From TMED27 sp045106175 (lineage in GTDB: Bacteria; Pseudomonadota; Alphaproteobacteria; Micavibrionales; Micavibrionaceae): a stretch of 64,000 nucleotides of DNA. Each line of letters starts with the position of its first letter. The first letter of the stretch is position 1. Both the position numbers and the translations under genes were made by a program. The notes beneath the pieces are model-generated. The model was not told the origin of the DNA. It saw only the letters and a list, made by a program, of their open reading frames with translations, and did no database searches. Positions 25,217 to 34,121 of the stretch are shown piece after piece. The stretch is from positions 1 to 64,000 of the forward strand of contig JBGCEF010000033.1 of the NCBI GenBank assembly GCA_045106175.1. The letters are read 5' to 3'.

Positions 25217-25975
25217 ATGAATAAAAAAGCACAGTCAGAAGGCGGGAATGCCTCAAATAACTCATTAATTAATGCGACGAAAAGTCGTGCAAATTTCTCT
25301 GGTCATGGAGGCTCTCTGGGAGCTTCTGGTTATCGTGTTGCAGCGAATAATCCGGATAATTGTGAATTTTTGAATGAGCCTGGTCAGAATATTGCCATCA
25401 ACTGTGGTGACAATGGTTTCGAGGATATTTTGATAGGTGTGGAGTGGGATAACACGCATGTTCAAGATGTTGGTTTTTTCCAGAAACTTTTAAAACGTGT
25501 TCAAAAAGAAGGTGTTGATTTGGATATTGGCTGTCTTTACGAGATGGCGGATGGAACACGTGGAGCTATTCAAGCTTTTGGTGAAAAATTTGGCTCGTTT
25601 GACGCGCCGCCTTACATTTCCTTGTCAGGAGATGAGCGTACAGGTGATGCGGAAGGGCATGATGAGTTTTTGCTGGTTAATGGTCAGCATTGGAATGATA
25701 TTAAGCGGCTTTTGGTTTATATCTACATTTATGAAGGTGCGCCGAGCTGGAGCGAGATTAATCCGCAGATTATTTTGGATGTGCCGGGTGAAAATGATTT
25801 GGTTGTTACACTAGGGGCGCATAATGATCATCTTTGTTTATGTGCGGTTGGTGGTATAGAGAATATCCGCGGCGGTATTAAATTGACTAATTACACTGAA
25901 TATTTCCCCGGGCATGCGGAAATGGACCGTGCGTTTGGCTTTGGGCTTGATTGGGCTGATGGGACAAAAGATTAA
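25217..25975 (+). CDS. TerD-domain protein with divergent calcium loop
   Basis: The TerD domain occupies about residues 62-245 of 252. It is recognised from ILIGVEWDNT, VDLDIGCLYEMADG and GDERTGDAEGHDE, the position where TerD proteins place Asp/Glu ligands for two calcium ions. In canonical members that loop reads GD.RTG.GDGDDE; here it is altered (DAEGHDE), so calcium binding may be changed. The N-terminal 60 residues are a Gly/Asn/Ser-rich, probably disordered extension. No clear ribosome site precedes the ATG. TerD proteins act in the cytoplasm or at the membrane in tellurite and stress response. It is the first gene of a TerD, exchanger, TerD set. Confidence 0.82.
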   Translation: MNKKAQSEGGNASNNSLINATKSRANFSGHGGSLGASGYRVAANNPDNCEFLNEPGQNIAINCGDNGFEDILIGVEWDNTHVQDVGFFQKLLKRVQKEGVDLDIGCLYEMADGTRGAIQAFGEKFGSFDAPPYISLSGDERTGDAEGHDEFLLVNGQHWNDIKRLLVYIYIYEGAPSWSEINPQIILDVPGENDLVVTLGAHNDHLCLCAVGGIENIRGGIKLTNYTEYFPGHAEMDRAFGFGLDWADGTKD

Positions 25976-26064
25976 AACTCTGCCTTTGTTTAGCTCTTTT
26001 GTTTATGCATGATACCAGTTACAGTAATTTTTACTGATTAATTCTTTTCAATCTCAGGTCTTTC

Positions 26065-27045
26065 ATGGATTTTTCTTTGTTTTCACAACTTTTAGTGCCG
26101 CTGGCGATGATGCTGGCTGGAATTGCGTTGTTGGTTCAGGGCGGTAATTGGACTGTTGATGGGGCGGTTTATGTTGCGCATAAATTTGGTATTTCTCCCC
26201 TGGTTGTAGGTTTTACGATTATTGCGTTTGGAACGTCTTTACCTGAATTGCTGATTTCTGTATTTGCAAATCTACGTGGATCGGGCGGTATTGCTTTGGG
26301 TAATGTTTTGGGGTCCAACATTGCTAATATTCTCCTTGTGATTGGTGTGAGCGCTGTGATGGCGCCATTGATTGGCAAATCTCAAGCCGTTTTGCGTGAT
26401 TTATTTATGATGATTTTAATGACCGGTTTGCTGGCCTTTTTAATGCAATATGGTGTGATTGACCGGGTTGCAGGGTTTGGGATGATTGCCATTTTGTTTG
26501 GGTATGTGTTTTTTCAATATAAATCAGCAAAAGCAGATAATGAAATTCCACAAGAAGCGGAAGATGTTCCCGATTATTCAAAGCCGATTTTTGCGTATGC
26601 ATTTTTGTTGATTGGAATGATTGCGATTGCTGGGGGTGCAGAGTTTTTAGTGCGGGGGGCAAGTGCGAGCGCAAATATTATTGGTGTGCCTGAAGCCGTA
26701 ATCGCGTTGAGCATTATTGCGTTAGGCACTTCCCTGCCTGAGCTTTCTACGTGTGTCATTGCAGTGCGTAAAGGCCATAGCGATATTGTTTTGGGAAATA
26801 TTATTGGATCGAATGTATTTAATATTTTGATGATTCTTGGGTTTACAGCATTGGTAAAGCCGATTGCACAGGGATCATTTGCGCCACAATTAGTTAATTT
26901 TGATATTTGGATTACTGTTTTGGTAAGCGTTATTTTTGCTCTATTGCTTGTTTTTACTGGTAAAATTGGTCGTGTTACAGGTTTTGTTTTCTGCGCGGCC
27001 TATATTGTTTATAATATTTATATATATGCCCTTTATATTGGTTAG
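26065..27045 (+). CDS. Na+/Ca2+ exchanger family transporter (CaCA, YrbG-like)
   Basis: A 326-residue inner-membrane protein with about ten helices in two inverted halves. Both alpha repeats are intact: AFGTSLPELLISVFANLRG with GNVLGSNIANILLVIG, and ALGTSLPELSTCVIAVRKG with GNIIGSNVFNILMILG. These hold the ion-binding acidic residues (Glu in each GTSLPE). A short cytoplasmic loop (about 150-172) is acidic. The usual role is calcium export in exchange for sodium or protons. It is placed between two TerD-domain genes, 90 bp after the first and 24 bp before the second, suggesting a shared calcium-related task. Confidence 0.92.
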   Translation: MDFSLFSQLLVPLAMMLAGIALLVQGGNWTVDGAVYVAHKFGISPLVVGFTIIAFGTSLPELLISVFANLRGSGGIALGNVLGSNIANILLVIGVSAVMAPLIGKSQAVLRDLFMMILMTGLLAFLMQYGVIDRVAGFGMIAILFGYVFFQYKSAKADNEIPQEAEDVPDYSKPIFAYAFLLIGMIAIAGGAEFLVRGASASANIIGVPEAVIALSIIALGTSLPELSTCVIAVRKGHSDIVLGNIIGSNVFNILMILGFTALVKPIAQGSFAPQLVNFDIWITVLVSVIFALLLVFTGKIGRVTGFVFCAAYIVYNIYIYALYIG

Positions 27046-27068
27046 ACATTTTATTTTTGAGGATTGCC

Positions 27069-27704
27069 GTGGTTGATATTTTTGATACACGATTTGAAGA
27101 TCAGGACGTTGATGTAGACAATTTTGTCGCGCTTGGTGACGAAGTGAACATTAATGAGAAAGACCCGACCTTAAAGCGTATTTTGATTGGTTCAGGTTGG
27201 GATACGAATGCGTTTAATGCTGATGTTGTCGATGCAGATATCAGTTTGTTTTTATTAAATAATGATGAGATGACGCGCATTGATGAGGATTTTGTCTTTT
27301 ATAATCAAAAAGAGGCTAATAACGGTGCTATCCGTCATCATGGTGATAGCCGAACAGGTGCAGGTGACGGTGATGATGAAACGATTTCCGTTTTTCTTGA
27401 AGGTGTCCCGTTTGATGTTATGCAGATTATGATTGTTCTAACGATCTATCGTGGTTTCGAAAAAGAACAGAATGTTAGTATGATTCGTAATGCGTATATT
27501 CGTATTGTGAATGAAGAGAACAATTATGAGATTGTTCGCTATAAATTGGATCCCGATATTAAAGACCGAACGGAGACGGGCGTTCTTGCCGCGACGCTTA
27601 ATCGTGAAGGACCAAAATGGCACTTTAAACCTTTGGCAGAATTTTATCCGAATGGATTGCCTGAAATTGCCTCGAAATACGGTATTATTGTGAAAGAGCA
27701 ATAG
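27069..27704 (+). CDS. TerD-domain calcium-binding stress protein
   Basis: A canonical TerD protein. RILIGSGWDTN, DADISLFLLN and the calcium loop HHGDSRTGAGDGDDETISV are all present, then VRYKLDPD and the C-terminal W.F.P..EFYP. The frame could open at a TTG at 27057. The GTG at 27069 is preferred because TGAGGA lies six bases before it, and that TTG falls inside this ribosome site. TerD proteins respond to tellurite and oxidative or phage stress in other bacteria, but the terA, terB, terC and terE genes are missing here. It follows the exchanger by 24 bp. Confidence 0.9.
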   Translation: MVDIFDTRFEDQDVDVDNFVALGDEVNINEKDPTLKRILIGSGWDTNAFNADVVDADISLFLLNNDEMTRIDEDFVFYNQKEANNGAIRHHGDSRTGAGDGDDETISVFLEGVPFDVMQIMIVLTIYRGFEKEQNVSMIRNAYIRIVNEENNYEIVRYKLDPDIKDRTETGVLAATLNREGPKWHFKPLAEFYPNGLPEIASKYGIIVKEQ

Positions 27705-27710
27705 GTACGA

Positions 27711-28295
27711 TTATTTTTTCATACCCAGTAGTTGGCCCGGTTTGATATTAGGTGATTTACGTCCTATGCGGCCGCGTTTCCCCCCGCCATAAAAGCTGTC
27801 ATCCTTCATGTTTTCATCAATAAGATCATCAAAATCGGGGATTTCACCCATTTGAAGAGATTCTATAGTCGCGCGGAAGAGGTCACATCCTTTGCCTTCC
27901 CAATCATGGAATTCGTTGACGTAGCTTTTGTCATTTACGCGGAGTTGCTTTGGCCCCCATTGATTTTGTACAGCTGAGTCGGCACGCATCCACAAGACTT
28001 GTTTGCGCCCGCCCGGAGGTACTTTATTCGCACCCTCACTTTTATTTTCATTAGGGTCTGGGATTTCCATGCTTCCCGCGCCGCCGCCTTCGTCTTCGTC
28101 TTCTTCTTCGGCGTCGTCATCGCGTAATAGCTGGATTTCGGCTTCTAAATCTTCTCCTGCTGTTCCCATACGTACCTCTGCACTGCAGGTGATGCCCTTT
28201 GATTCATCATAATGAACCCATGGCATCGTCTCGTATGGAGACATAACGTAGTTTACGCCCAACTTTTCTAATAATTCTTCAAGCTCAACACGCAT
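27711..28295 (-). CDS. Unknown protein with acidic central tract
   Basis: I do not recognise this 194-residue protein. The N-terminal 60 residues (ELEELLEKLGVNYVMSPYET) look like a small folded domain with two Cys-free strands after a helix. Residues about 70-90 are almost all Asp/Glu/Gly, then a Pro/Gly-rich linker. Residues 95-160 hold a second folded part with W and C residues (KQVLWMRADSAVQNQWG). The last 25 residues are Lys/Arg/Gly-rich. It has no signal or membrane segment. It is convergent with the second TerD gene (6 bp apart). An acidic tract near a TerD/exchanger set could bind calcium, but this is only a guess. Confidence 0.7.
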   Translation of the reverse strand: MRVELEELLEKLGVNYVMSPYETMPWVHYDESKGITCSAEVRMGTAGEDLEAEIQLLRDDDAEEEDEDEGGGAGSMEIPDPNENKSEGANKVPPGGRKQVLWMRADSAVQNQWGPKQLRVNDKSYVNEFHDWEGKGCDLFRATIESLQMGEIPDFDDLIDENMKDDSFYGGGKRGRIGRKSPNIKPGQLLGMKK

Positions 28296-28453
28296 GAAAG
28301 AAAGCTATCCTTTTCTTACTAGGCCGCGATATTACTTAAGTTTAGCACTATTGTCAGCCAAAAGGTTAGAATTGATTGAAAAACATGATTGTTTAAAGTC
28401 ATTGTGCAATAGAGTATAATAAATAATCAAAACAATCTTTGGCTTTAATTCAC

Positions 28454-29536
28454 ATGATCAGACTTTTTATTTTTAGCGCGTTGCTTTTATCGACAGGGTT
28501 TTTAAGTTCGCCTGTTATTGCACAAGATTCCCCGACTGCTGCGGCGCAAGCACGCGTTTTTAAAAGCAAGATGTTTGCTGTTAATGCAGGTCAGCTTAAG
28601 GCGGGTAACTTGGATGTTTTGATTTGGGGCGTTAGACAACCGGATAATCTGTCTGGTGAGATTTCAGAAAAAGGTCGTATTTTTCTTGATGATATTATCA
28701 ATAACCAAAATGTTGAATGCCAGTTAAAAGAAAAAGACGGTATGCGTGTAACAGCGCAGTGTTCGAATTTTGAAGGACAAGATATTGGTCTTTCGATGCT
28801 GCGTTCTGGGTATGTAAGCGCGGAGCGTTCGGCGGTGAGTGATAGTGTTTTTGAGCAGCCTTATTTGCAGGCCGAGAAAGAAGCTCTTAAAAAAGCCATT
28901 GGATTATGGGGTAATGATCAATCGTCGTCTGATATTGGGCAGTTCTCAATGAATGTCATTGTGATCACTATTATTGTTTTGGTTTTGATACTTAGTGTTT
29001 TTGGGTTGCTTGTGTTCATTATTATGCGTGGATTTAGAACTGTTATTGCGTCACAGGAAAAGAGCCAGGACATTTTGGAACGCGAGCGCAAAATTCGTGA
29101 TAAAGAGCGTTCAGTTGTTGCGAGCATGTTGGATGCAGAGATTAAAGCCAACAAATCCAAAATTGATGCTTATATTGCTGTTTATGAAGAAATGATGAGC
29201 GATCTTACCAATCCTCAGAGACAGCCAAAATATAAGAAGGTTGGTGATATTGTACAAAGTCAGCCATCACTGGAGCGCGCTGTTTTTGATCGTAATACAG
29301 ATAAAATGGATATTTTAGATAAAGAGCTTTCTGCAAAAGTGATTCATTTTTATGCGCAGATTAATGCAAAGCCTAACTATGTTAATTTAGAGCCAGATAC
29401 CCCGATAGAAGAGGCGAAGACACTTGTTCAAGGTGGAATTGAAACAGCGCGACTGCTTAATAAATATGCGGATCAGTTGCTTGATGGTTTTCAACGTGCG
29501 GGGTTATCTGTTGATTTAATGGGTTCGGATGAATAA
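28454..29536 (+). CDS. Exported SNase-like domain fused to a membrane helix and coiled coil
   Basis: The chosen ATG at 28454 gives a signal peptide that ends near VIA (about residue 23). A TTG 15 bases upstream is the alternative; neither has a clear ribosome site. Residues about 35-152 resemble a staphylococcal-nuclease-like OB fold: LDVLIWGVRQPD, VECQLKEKDGMRVTAQCSN, MLRSGYVSAE, then AEKEALKKAIGLWG. The usual catalytic Arg/Asp/Glu set is not clearly retained, so the domain may bind rather than cut. One membrane helix is at about 166-190. The remaining 170 residues form a charged, probably coiled-coil cytoplasmic region starting RKIRDKERS. I know no named gene with this layout. It is convergent with xseA. 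Confidence 0.7.
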   Translation: MIRLFIFSALLLSTGFLSSPVIAQDSPTAAAQARVFKSKMFAVNAGQLKAGNLDVLIWGVRQPDNLSGEISEKGRIFLDDIINNQNVECQLKEKDGMRVTAQCSNFEGQDIGLSMLRSGYVSAERSAVSDSVFEQPYLQAEKEALKKAIGLWGNDQSSSDIGQFSMNVIVITIIVLVLILSVFGLLVFIIMRGFRTVIASQEKSQDILERERKIRDKERSVVASMLDAEIKANKSKIDAYIAVYEEMMSDLTNPQRQPKYKKVGDIVQSQPSLERAVFDRNTDKMDILDKELSAKVIHFYAQINAKPNYVNLEPDTPIEEAKTLVQGGIETARLLNKYADQLLDGFQRAGLSVDLMGSDE

Positions 29537-29538
29537 TT

Positions 29539-30972
29539 TTAAAATAGACTTGTTTGCGATTCATTGTCAGCTTTTTTAGTCTTTTTCTTTTTTACTGGCG
29601 ATGGGTTTTGAGTCAATGTCCCTGTTTGTACTGAGACAAATTCTTTATTTTGGAATTCTATATTAAGCGTTTCGTGCTTTTTCGCTGCGCTGGCTTGGGT
29701 GATGGGTTTGCCATGTTCATCGCGTATCACACTGAAGCCGCGTTTTAGTGTTTTTTCATAGCTGCATGCTTCTAGCATTTTACCAAGGTAGTCCAGCGTT
29801 TGTGTTTGTTTTTGGATGGTTTTATCGCCGCTTGATCTTAGTTGTTCACCCCAACGTTCTAAGCGCGTTTTGGCATTGATTATAATATCGCGTGGATGCT
29901 TTAGCTTTGCATGGTTTGTGATTAATTTTTCACGTTTTTTGATTAGGAAGTTCTGAAACGCGCTTTCAATTTTTTCGGCATTATAGTCGAGCGATTGTGC
30001 TTTTAGGGTTAAGAGTTTTTCAGGGCTGCCGAGGCCGCGTTTTTGGGCCTCTAATTTATGTTTGTTTTCATTAAGAAATCTGGTTGTTGCGTTTATAAGA
30101 CGTTTTTCGTTATCCAAGATTTGCGCTAATAGATTGGCACGTACAGGTACAGCCATCTCAGCAGCGCCTGTTGGTGTTGGTGCGCGAAGATCTGCGGCGT
30201 AGTCGATTAATGTTGTATCAGTTTCATGTCCGACGGCGGATATGATGGGGATTTGCGAGTTGGCGGCGGCGCGTACGACGTTTTCTTCGTTAAAGGCCAT
30301 TAGGTCTTCTAGTGATCCGCCACCGCGGGCTACGATTAGAAGATCCGGCTTTGGTGTTTGTGTTCCATCCATTGCGTTGAAGCCATCGATGGCATCGGTG
30401 ATCTGGTTGGCTGCGCCGTCTCCCTGTACCAAAACGGGCCATAATAAGACATGACTTGGCATACGATCGGCAAGGCGGTGCAGGATGTCGCGAATAACCG
30501 CCCCTGTGGGGGAGGTGACGACCCCTATTGTTTTGGGGAGGAAGGGGAGTTGTTGTTTTTTCTCTTCTGCAAATAGGCCCTCTTGGGTCAGTTTTTTGCG
30601 GCGATCTTCAAGCATTTTTAGCAAGGCGCCTTCGCCAGCTAATTCCATTGATTCAATGATGAGCTGGTATTTAGAGCTTTTGGGGTAGCTTGAGATTTTC
30701 CCGATGCATATAACTTCTAAGCCCTCTTCGGGGCGAACGGATAAGCGGTTGATATTACCTTTCCAGCAGACGGCATCAATGACGGCATTATCATCTTTGA
30801 GTGATGAGTACATATGACCAGAACCTGCTATGGATACGCGTGATAATTCACCGCGTACGCGCACGCGTCCGAAATTATCTTCCAAGGTTTTTTTAAGAGA
30901 AAAGGCTAGTTCGCCGACAGAAAATTCGGGAACGTTTGATTTATGCGGTGTCTGGGGCTCGATCTCTTGCAT
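29539..30972 (-). CDS. xseA: Exodeoxyribonuclease VII large subunit
   Basis: XseA, with small subunit XseB, degrades single-stranded DNA from both ends to oligonucleotides. Of 477 residues, an N-terminal OB-fold (about 15-115; VRVRGELSR, GHMYSSLKDDNAVIDAVCW) is followed by the catalytic domain, which holds GVVTSPTGAVIRDI, the block DLLIVARGGGSLEDL, FNEENVVRA and SAVGHETD. A long C-terminal coiled coil and a Lys-rich tail follow. All usual family blocks are present. No xseB is seen beside it. It is divergent from putA, 47 bp apart. Confidence 0.95.
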   Translation of the reverse strand: MQEIEPQTPHKSNVPEFSVGELAFSLKKTLEDNFGRVRVRGELSRVSIAGSGHMYSSLKDDNAVIDAVCWKGNINRLSVRPEEGLEVICIGKISSYPKSSKYQLIIESMELAGEGALLKMLEDRRKKLTQEGLFAEEKKQQLPFLPKTIGVVTSPTGAVIRDILHRLADRMPSHVLLWPVLVQGDGAANQITDAIDGFNAMDGTQTPKPDLLIVARGGGSLEDLMAFNEENVVRAAANSQIPIISAVGHETDTTLIDYAADLRAPTPTGAAEMAVPVRANLLAQILDNEKRLINATTRFLNENKHKLEAQKRGLGSPEKLLTLKAQSLDYNAEKIESAFQNFLIKKREKLITNHAKLKHPRDIIINAKTRLERWGEQLRSSGDKTIQKQTQTLDYLGKMLEACSYEKTLKRGFSVIRDEHGKPITQASAAKKHETLNIEFQNKEFVSVQTGTLTQNPSPVKKKKTKKADNESQTSLF

Positions 30973-31019
30973 GGCTTGATGATAAGATATGACGTTACAA
31001 AAACAACTGTAAAGATTTT

Positions 31020-34000
31020 ATGAGTCATTCTAAATTGTCCGAATTCCTGCATGCCCACGAAGACAAAGCTGTTGCTGATTGTTTAAAAACCTTGCTTTGG
31101 GATCAGGAATTTTCCCGAAATGTTGAACAGTATGCGACAAAAATGGTGGAAGACTTGCGCGTTAAGGGTGCGCCGATTGGGCAGTTAGAGGCTTTCATGA
31201 AAGATTATGCGTTGGATACGCAAGAAGGGCTTGCGCTGATGTGTCTTGCAGAGGCCTTGTTGCGTATCCCTGATAAACAAACCGCGAATGATTTGATCCG
31301 TGATAAAGTTGCCGCAGCAAATTGGTTAGATGCCGCGGGAGGGTCAAAAGATTGGATTGTTAAGGCCGCTGGCGTTGGTTTGTTTATGACGTCAAAGACC
31401 CTAGATGGTCTTTTAGCGCGTGTTGGAGAGCCGTTTATTCGTGAAGCGATGATTCAAGCCATGCAAGTTCTGGGTAAACAATTTGTTTTGGGCGTTGATA
31501 TTGAAGATGCGGTTCAAAATGCTGCAAAGCTGCGTAAAAAAGGCTATCGCATGTCTTATGATATTTTGGGCGAGGGCGCGCGTACAGCCGTTGACGCGGA
31601 GCATTATTTTGATACTTATATGCGCTCTATTCACTATATCGGGGAACGTGGGTCGCAAGATGAAGTGAAACGGCCGGGGATTTCGATTAAATTGTCGGCG
31701 CTTCATCCACGTTATGAATACGCGCAAAAAGAGATTTGCGTTCCTGCGCTTGCAGAGCGTTTGATGGAGCTAGCGTTAACGGCGCAAAAGCATAATCTGA
31801 CCTTTACCGTAGATGCAGAAGAAGCAGACCGGTTAGAGCTTTCTTTGGATATTATGGCGGGGGTTTTGCCGCATCTTGACCCTTCGTGGGAAGGGTTTGG
31901 TTTGGCGGTGCAGGCTTATCAGAAGCGTGCTTTGCCTTTAATTGATTATCTGGTTGATTTGTCATCATCCCACAAGCGTCGCTTTCAGGTGAGACTTGTT
32001 AAAGGTGCGTATTGGGATAGTGAGATCAAACATGCACATGAGCTTGGGCTTGATGGGTTTCCTGTTTATACGCGTAAGGCCAATACAGATGTTTCATATT
32101 TAGCGTGTTCGCATAAGCTTTTGGGCAATGAGAGTGCTTTTTACCCAATGTTTGCGACGCATAATGCACATTCTTTGGCGGCAGTTATTGAGATGTCGCA
32201 AGGGAGAGCATTTGAATGTCAGCGATTATTTGGCATGGGATCAGGCTTGTTTGATGACATCATGAGCACGCATAATATTATGACGAGTGTTTATGCGCCA
32301 GTTGGCCCTCACCATGATTTATTGCCGTATTTGGTGCGTCGATTATTAGAAAATGGTGCGAATACATCCTTTGTGAACCGGATGTTGGATCTTGACGCAC
32401 CTGTGGATGCGTTAGTGGCCGATCCTGTGGAAAAGGTTCGTGATCGCAAGACTCATATGCATCCTAAAATTGTGTTGCCGCAAGACATTTATCAAAGCGA
32501 GGAAGCCGCGCCTCGTCTCAATTCAAAGGGCGTGGATCTTTCTGATCCGGTAAGTGTGAATACACTTTTTGATGGGTTTGATAGTTTTAAAGCGAATAAG
32601 TATGAGGCGGAGCCAGTCATAAAAGGTGTTATGTACCGTCAAGGCGCGCATGAGGATGTCGTTAATCCTGCGCATTTGGGTGATGTTGTTGGTGCGTCAT
32701 GGAACACGCGTCGTGAGCTTTGCGATCAATCTGTTGACGTTGCAAAGGCGGCCTTTATTGAATGGTCGGGGACGGATGTTGATATTCGTGCGCATATTTT
32801 AGAACAGATTGCGGATTTATATGATGCGAATCGTGACGAGCTTTTGACTTTGCTTGTGCGTGAGGCTGGTAAAACGATGTCTGATGCGATTGGTGAGATT
32901 AGGGAAGCGATTGATTTTTGTCGTTATTACGCCAATCGTGCGCGCCATGATTTTCGCAGTGGTGGTTTTTCGATGCCATGTGTGACGGGTGAAAGTAATG
33001 TTTATTCTCTTCATGGGCGCGGTGTTTTTGTGTGTATCAGTCCGTGGAACTTCCCTATGGCTATTTATACGGGGCAGATCGTAGCGGCGCTGGTTGCGGG
33101 TAATTGCGTAGTTTGTAAACCTGCAGAACAGACGCCTTTGATTGCGGCGAGGTGCATTGAATTGATGCATCAAGCCGGGGTGCCGGATGATGTTTTGAAT
33201 ATTGTGATTGGTAGCGGTGATGTTGGTGCGGCGTTGATTGCGCATAAAGATGTGGGCGGTGTTTGTTTTACAGGATCCACGGAAGTTGCGAGAGAGATTA
33301 ATCAGACCTTGGCGGCGAAAGACGGGCCGATTGTTCCCTTTATTGCCGAGACAGGTGGGCAAAATGCCATGATCGTTGACTCGTCTGCTCTTCCTGAGCA
33401 AGTGATCGATGATGTTATGTTGAGTGCCTTTGGGTCTGCGGGGCAGAGATGTTCAGCTATGCGGATTTTATGTGTGCAGGATGATATCGCCGATAAGATT
33501 ATTCGCATGTTAAAGGGCGCAATGGCGGAGCTTGTTGTTGGAGCACCCGAGCAACTATCGAGCGATGTTGGACCAGTCATTGATGAGCAGGCGAAAGGTG
33601 TTTTAATGCGTCATCGCGAAGCGCTTAAGGGGTTTGGTAAGTTTTTGTATGAATGTAAAGTGGATAAAAATTTGTATGATCAAGGGACGTATTTTGCGCC
33701 AGTTGCTTATGAGATTGATGGGATTCATGCGTTACATAATGAGGTTTTTGGACCGATTTTACATGTGGTGCGTTATGAGAAAGATAAGCTGGGTGATCTC
33801 TTGCAGGATATTGATGATTCTGGTTACGCGTTGACATTTGGTGTTCATAGCCGGATTGATGAATTTCATGATTTTGTTGTGAGTCGTGTTAGGGCCGGTA
33901 ATGCCTATGTTAACCGTTCTATGATTGGTGCTATTGTTGGTTCTCAGCCTTTTGGTGGGCATGGTTTATCGGGGACGGGGCCAAAGGCAGGCGGGCCACA

Positions 34001-34091
34001 TTATTTGCATCGTTTTGCGACGGAGCGTGTTGTTAGTGTGAATACAACAGCAAGTGGTGGCAATGCTTCGCTTGTTAGTTTAGAAGAATAA
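31020..34091 (+). CDS. putA: Bifunctional proline dehydrogenase / P5C dehydrogenase
   Basis: PutA oxidises proline to glutamate in two steps, using FAD and then NAD+. At 1023 residues it is the short class, without the ribbon-helix-helix repressor domain of the enterobacterial protein, so it is not expected to control its own gene. The FAD barrel lies at about 150-470 (YDILGEGARTAVDAEHYF, GISIKLSALHPRYE, VRLVKGAYWDSEIK, FATHNAHSLA). The aldehyde dehydrogenase part runs from about 560 to 1005, with SPWNFPMAIYTGQI, VCFTGSTEVAREI, ETGGQNAMIVD and the catalytic Cys in GSAGQRCSAMR. The glutamate made could feed the NAD-glutamate dehydrogenase at the other end of the window. The gene is followed by purD after 30 bp. 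Confidence 0.95.
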   Translation: MSHSKLSEFLHAHEDKAVADCLKTLLWDQEFSRNVEQYATKMVEDLRVKGAPIGQLEAFMKDYALDTQEGLALMCLAEALLRIPDKQTANDLIRDKVAAANWLDAAGGSKDWIVKAAGVGLFMTSKTLDGLLARVGEPFIREAMIQAMQVLGKQFVLGVDIEDAVQNAAKLRKKGYRMSYDILGEGARTAVDAEHYFDTYMRSIHYIGERGSQDEVKRPGISIKLSALHPRYEYAQKEICVPALAERLMELALTAQKHNLTFTVDAEEADRLELSLDIMAGVLPHLDPSWEGFGLAVQAYQKRALPLIDYLVDLSSSHKRRFQVRLVKGAYWDSEIKHAHELGLDGFPVYTRKANTDVSYLACSHKLLGNESAFYPMFATHNAHSLAAVIEMSQGRAFECQRLFGMGSGLFDDIMSTHNIMTSVYAPVGPHHDLLPYLVRRLLENGANTSFVNRMLDLDAPVDALVADPVEKVRDRKTHMHPKIVLPQDIYQSEEAAPRLNSKGVDLSDPVSVNTLFDGFDSFKANKYEAEPVIKGVMYRQGAHEDVVNPAHLGDVVGASWNTRRELCDQSVDVAKAAFIEWSGTDVDIRAHILEQIADLYDANRDELLTLLVREAGKTMSDAIGEIREAIDFCRYYANRARHDFRSGGFSMPCVTGESNVYSLHGRGVFVCISPWNFPMAIYTGQIVAALVAGNCVVCKPAEQTPLIAARCIELMHQAGVPDDVLNIVIGSGDVGAALIAHKDVGGVCFTGSTEVAREINQTLAAKDGPIVPFIAETGGQNAMIVDSSALPEQVIDDVMLSAFGSAGQRCSAMRILCVQDDIADKIIRMLKGAMAELVVGAPEQLSSDVGPVIDEQAKGVLMRHREALKGFGKFLYECKVDKNLYDQGTYFAPVAYEIDGIHALHNEVFGPILHVVRYEKDKLGDLLQDIDDSGYALTFGVHSRIDEFHDFVVSRVRAGNAYVNRSMIGAIVGSQPFGGHGLSGTGPKAGGPHYLHRFATERVVSVNTTASGGNASLVSLEE

Positions 34092-34121
34092 AAAATATAG
34101 TTCTATTAAAAGGGTATCGTT

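Noticed and set aside
27057..27068. TTG at 27057 as the start of the second TerD gene
   Set aside because: It lies inside the TGAGGA that serves the GTG at 27069.
25217..27704. Calling the TerD region a full tellurite-resistance operon
   Set aside because: Only TerD-domain genes are present; terB, terC and terE-type partners are absent and the membrane gene is a CaCA exchanger.
32817..33580. A 194-codon antisense frame in putA, and another at 33302
   Set aside because: The plus-strand aldehyde dehydrogenase motifs are uninterrupted, and the antisense product is Arg/Asn-rich without family features.
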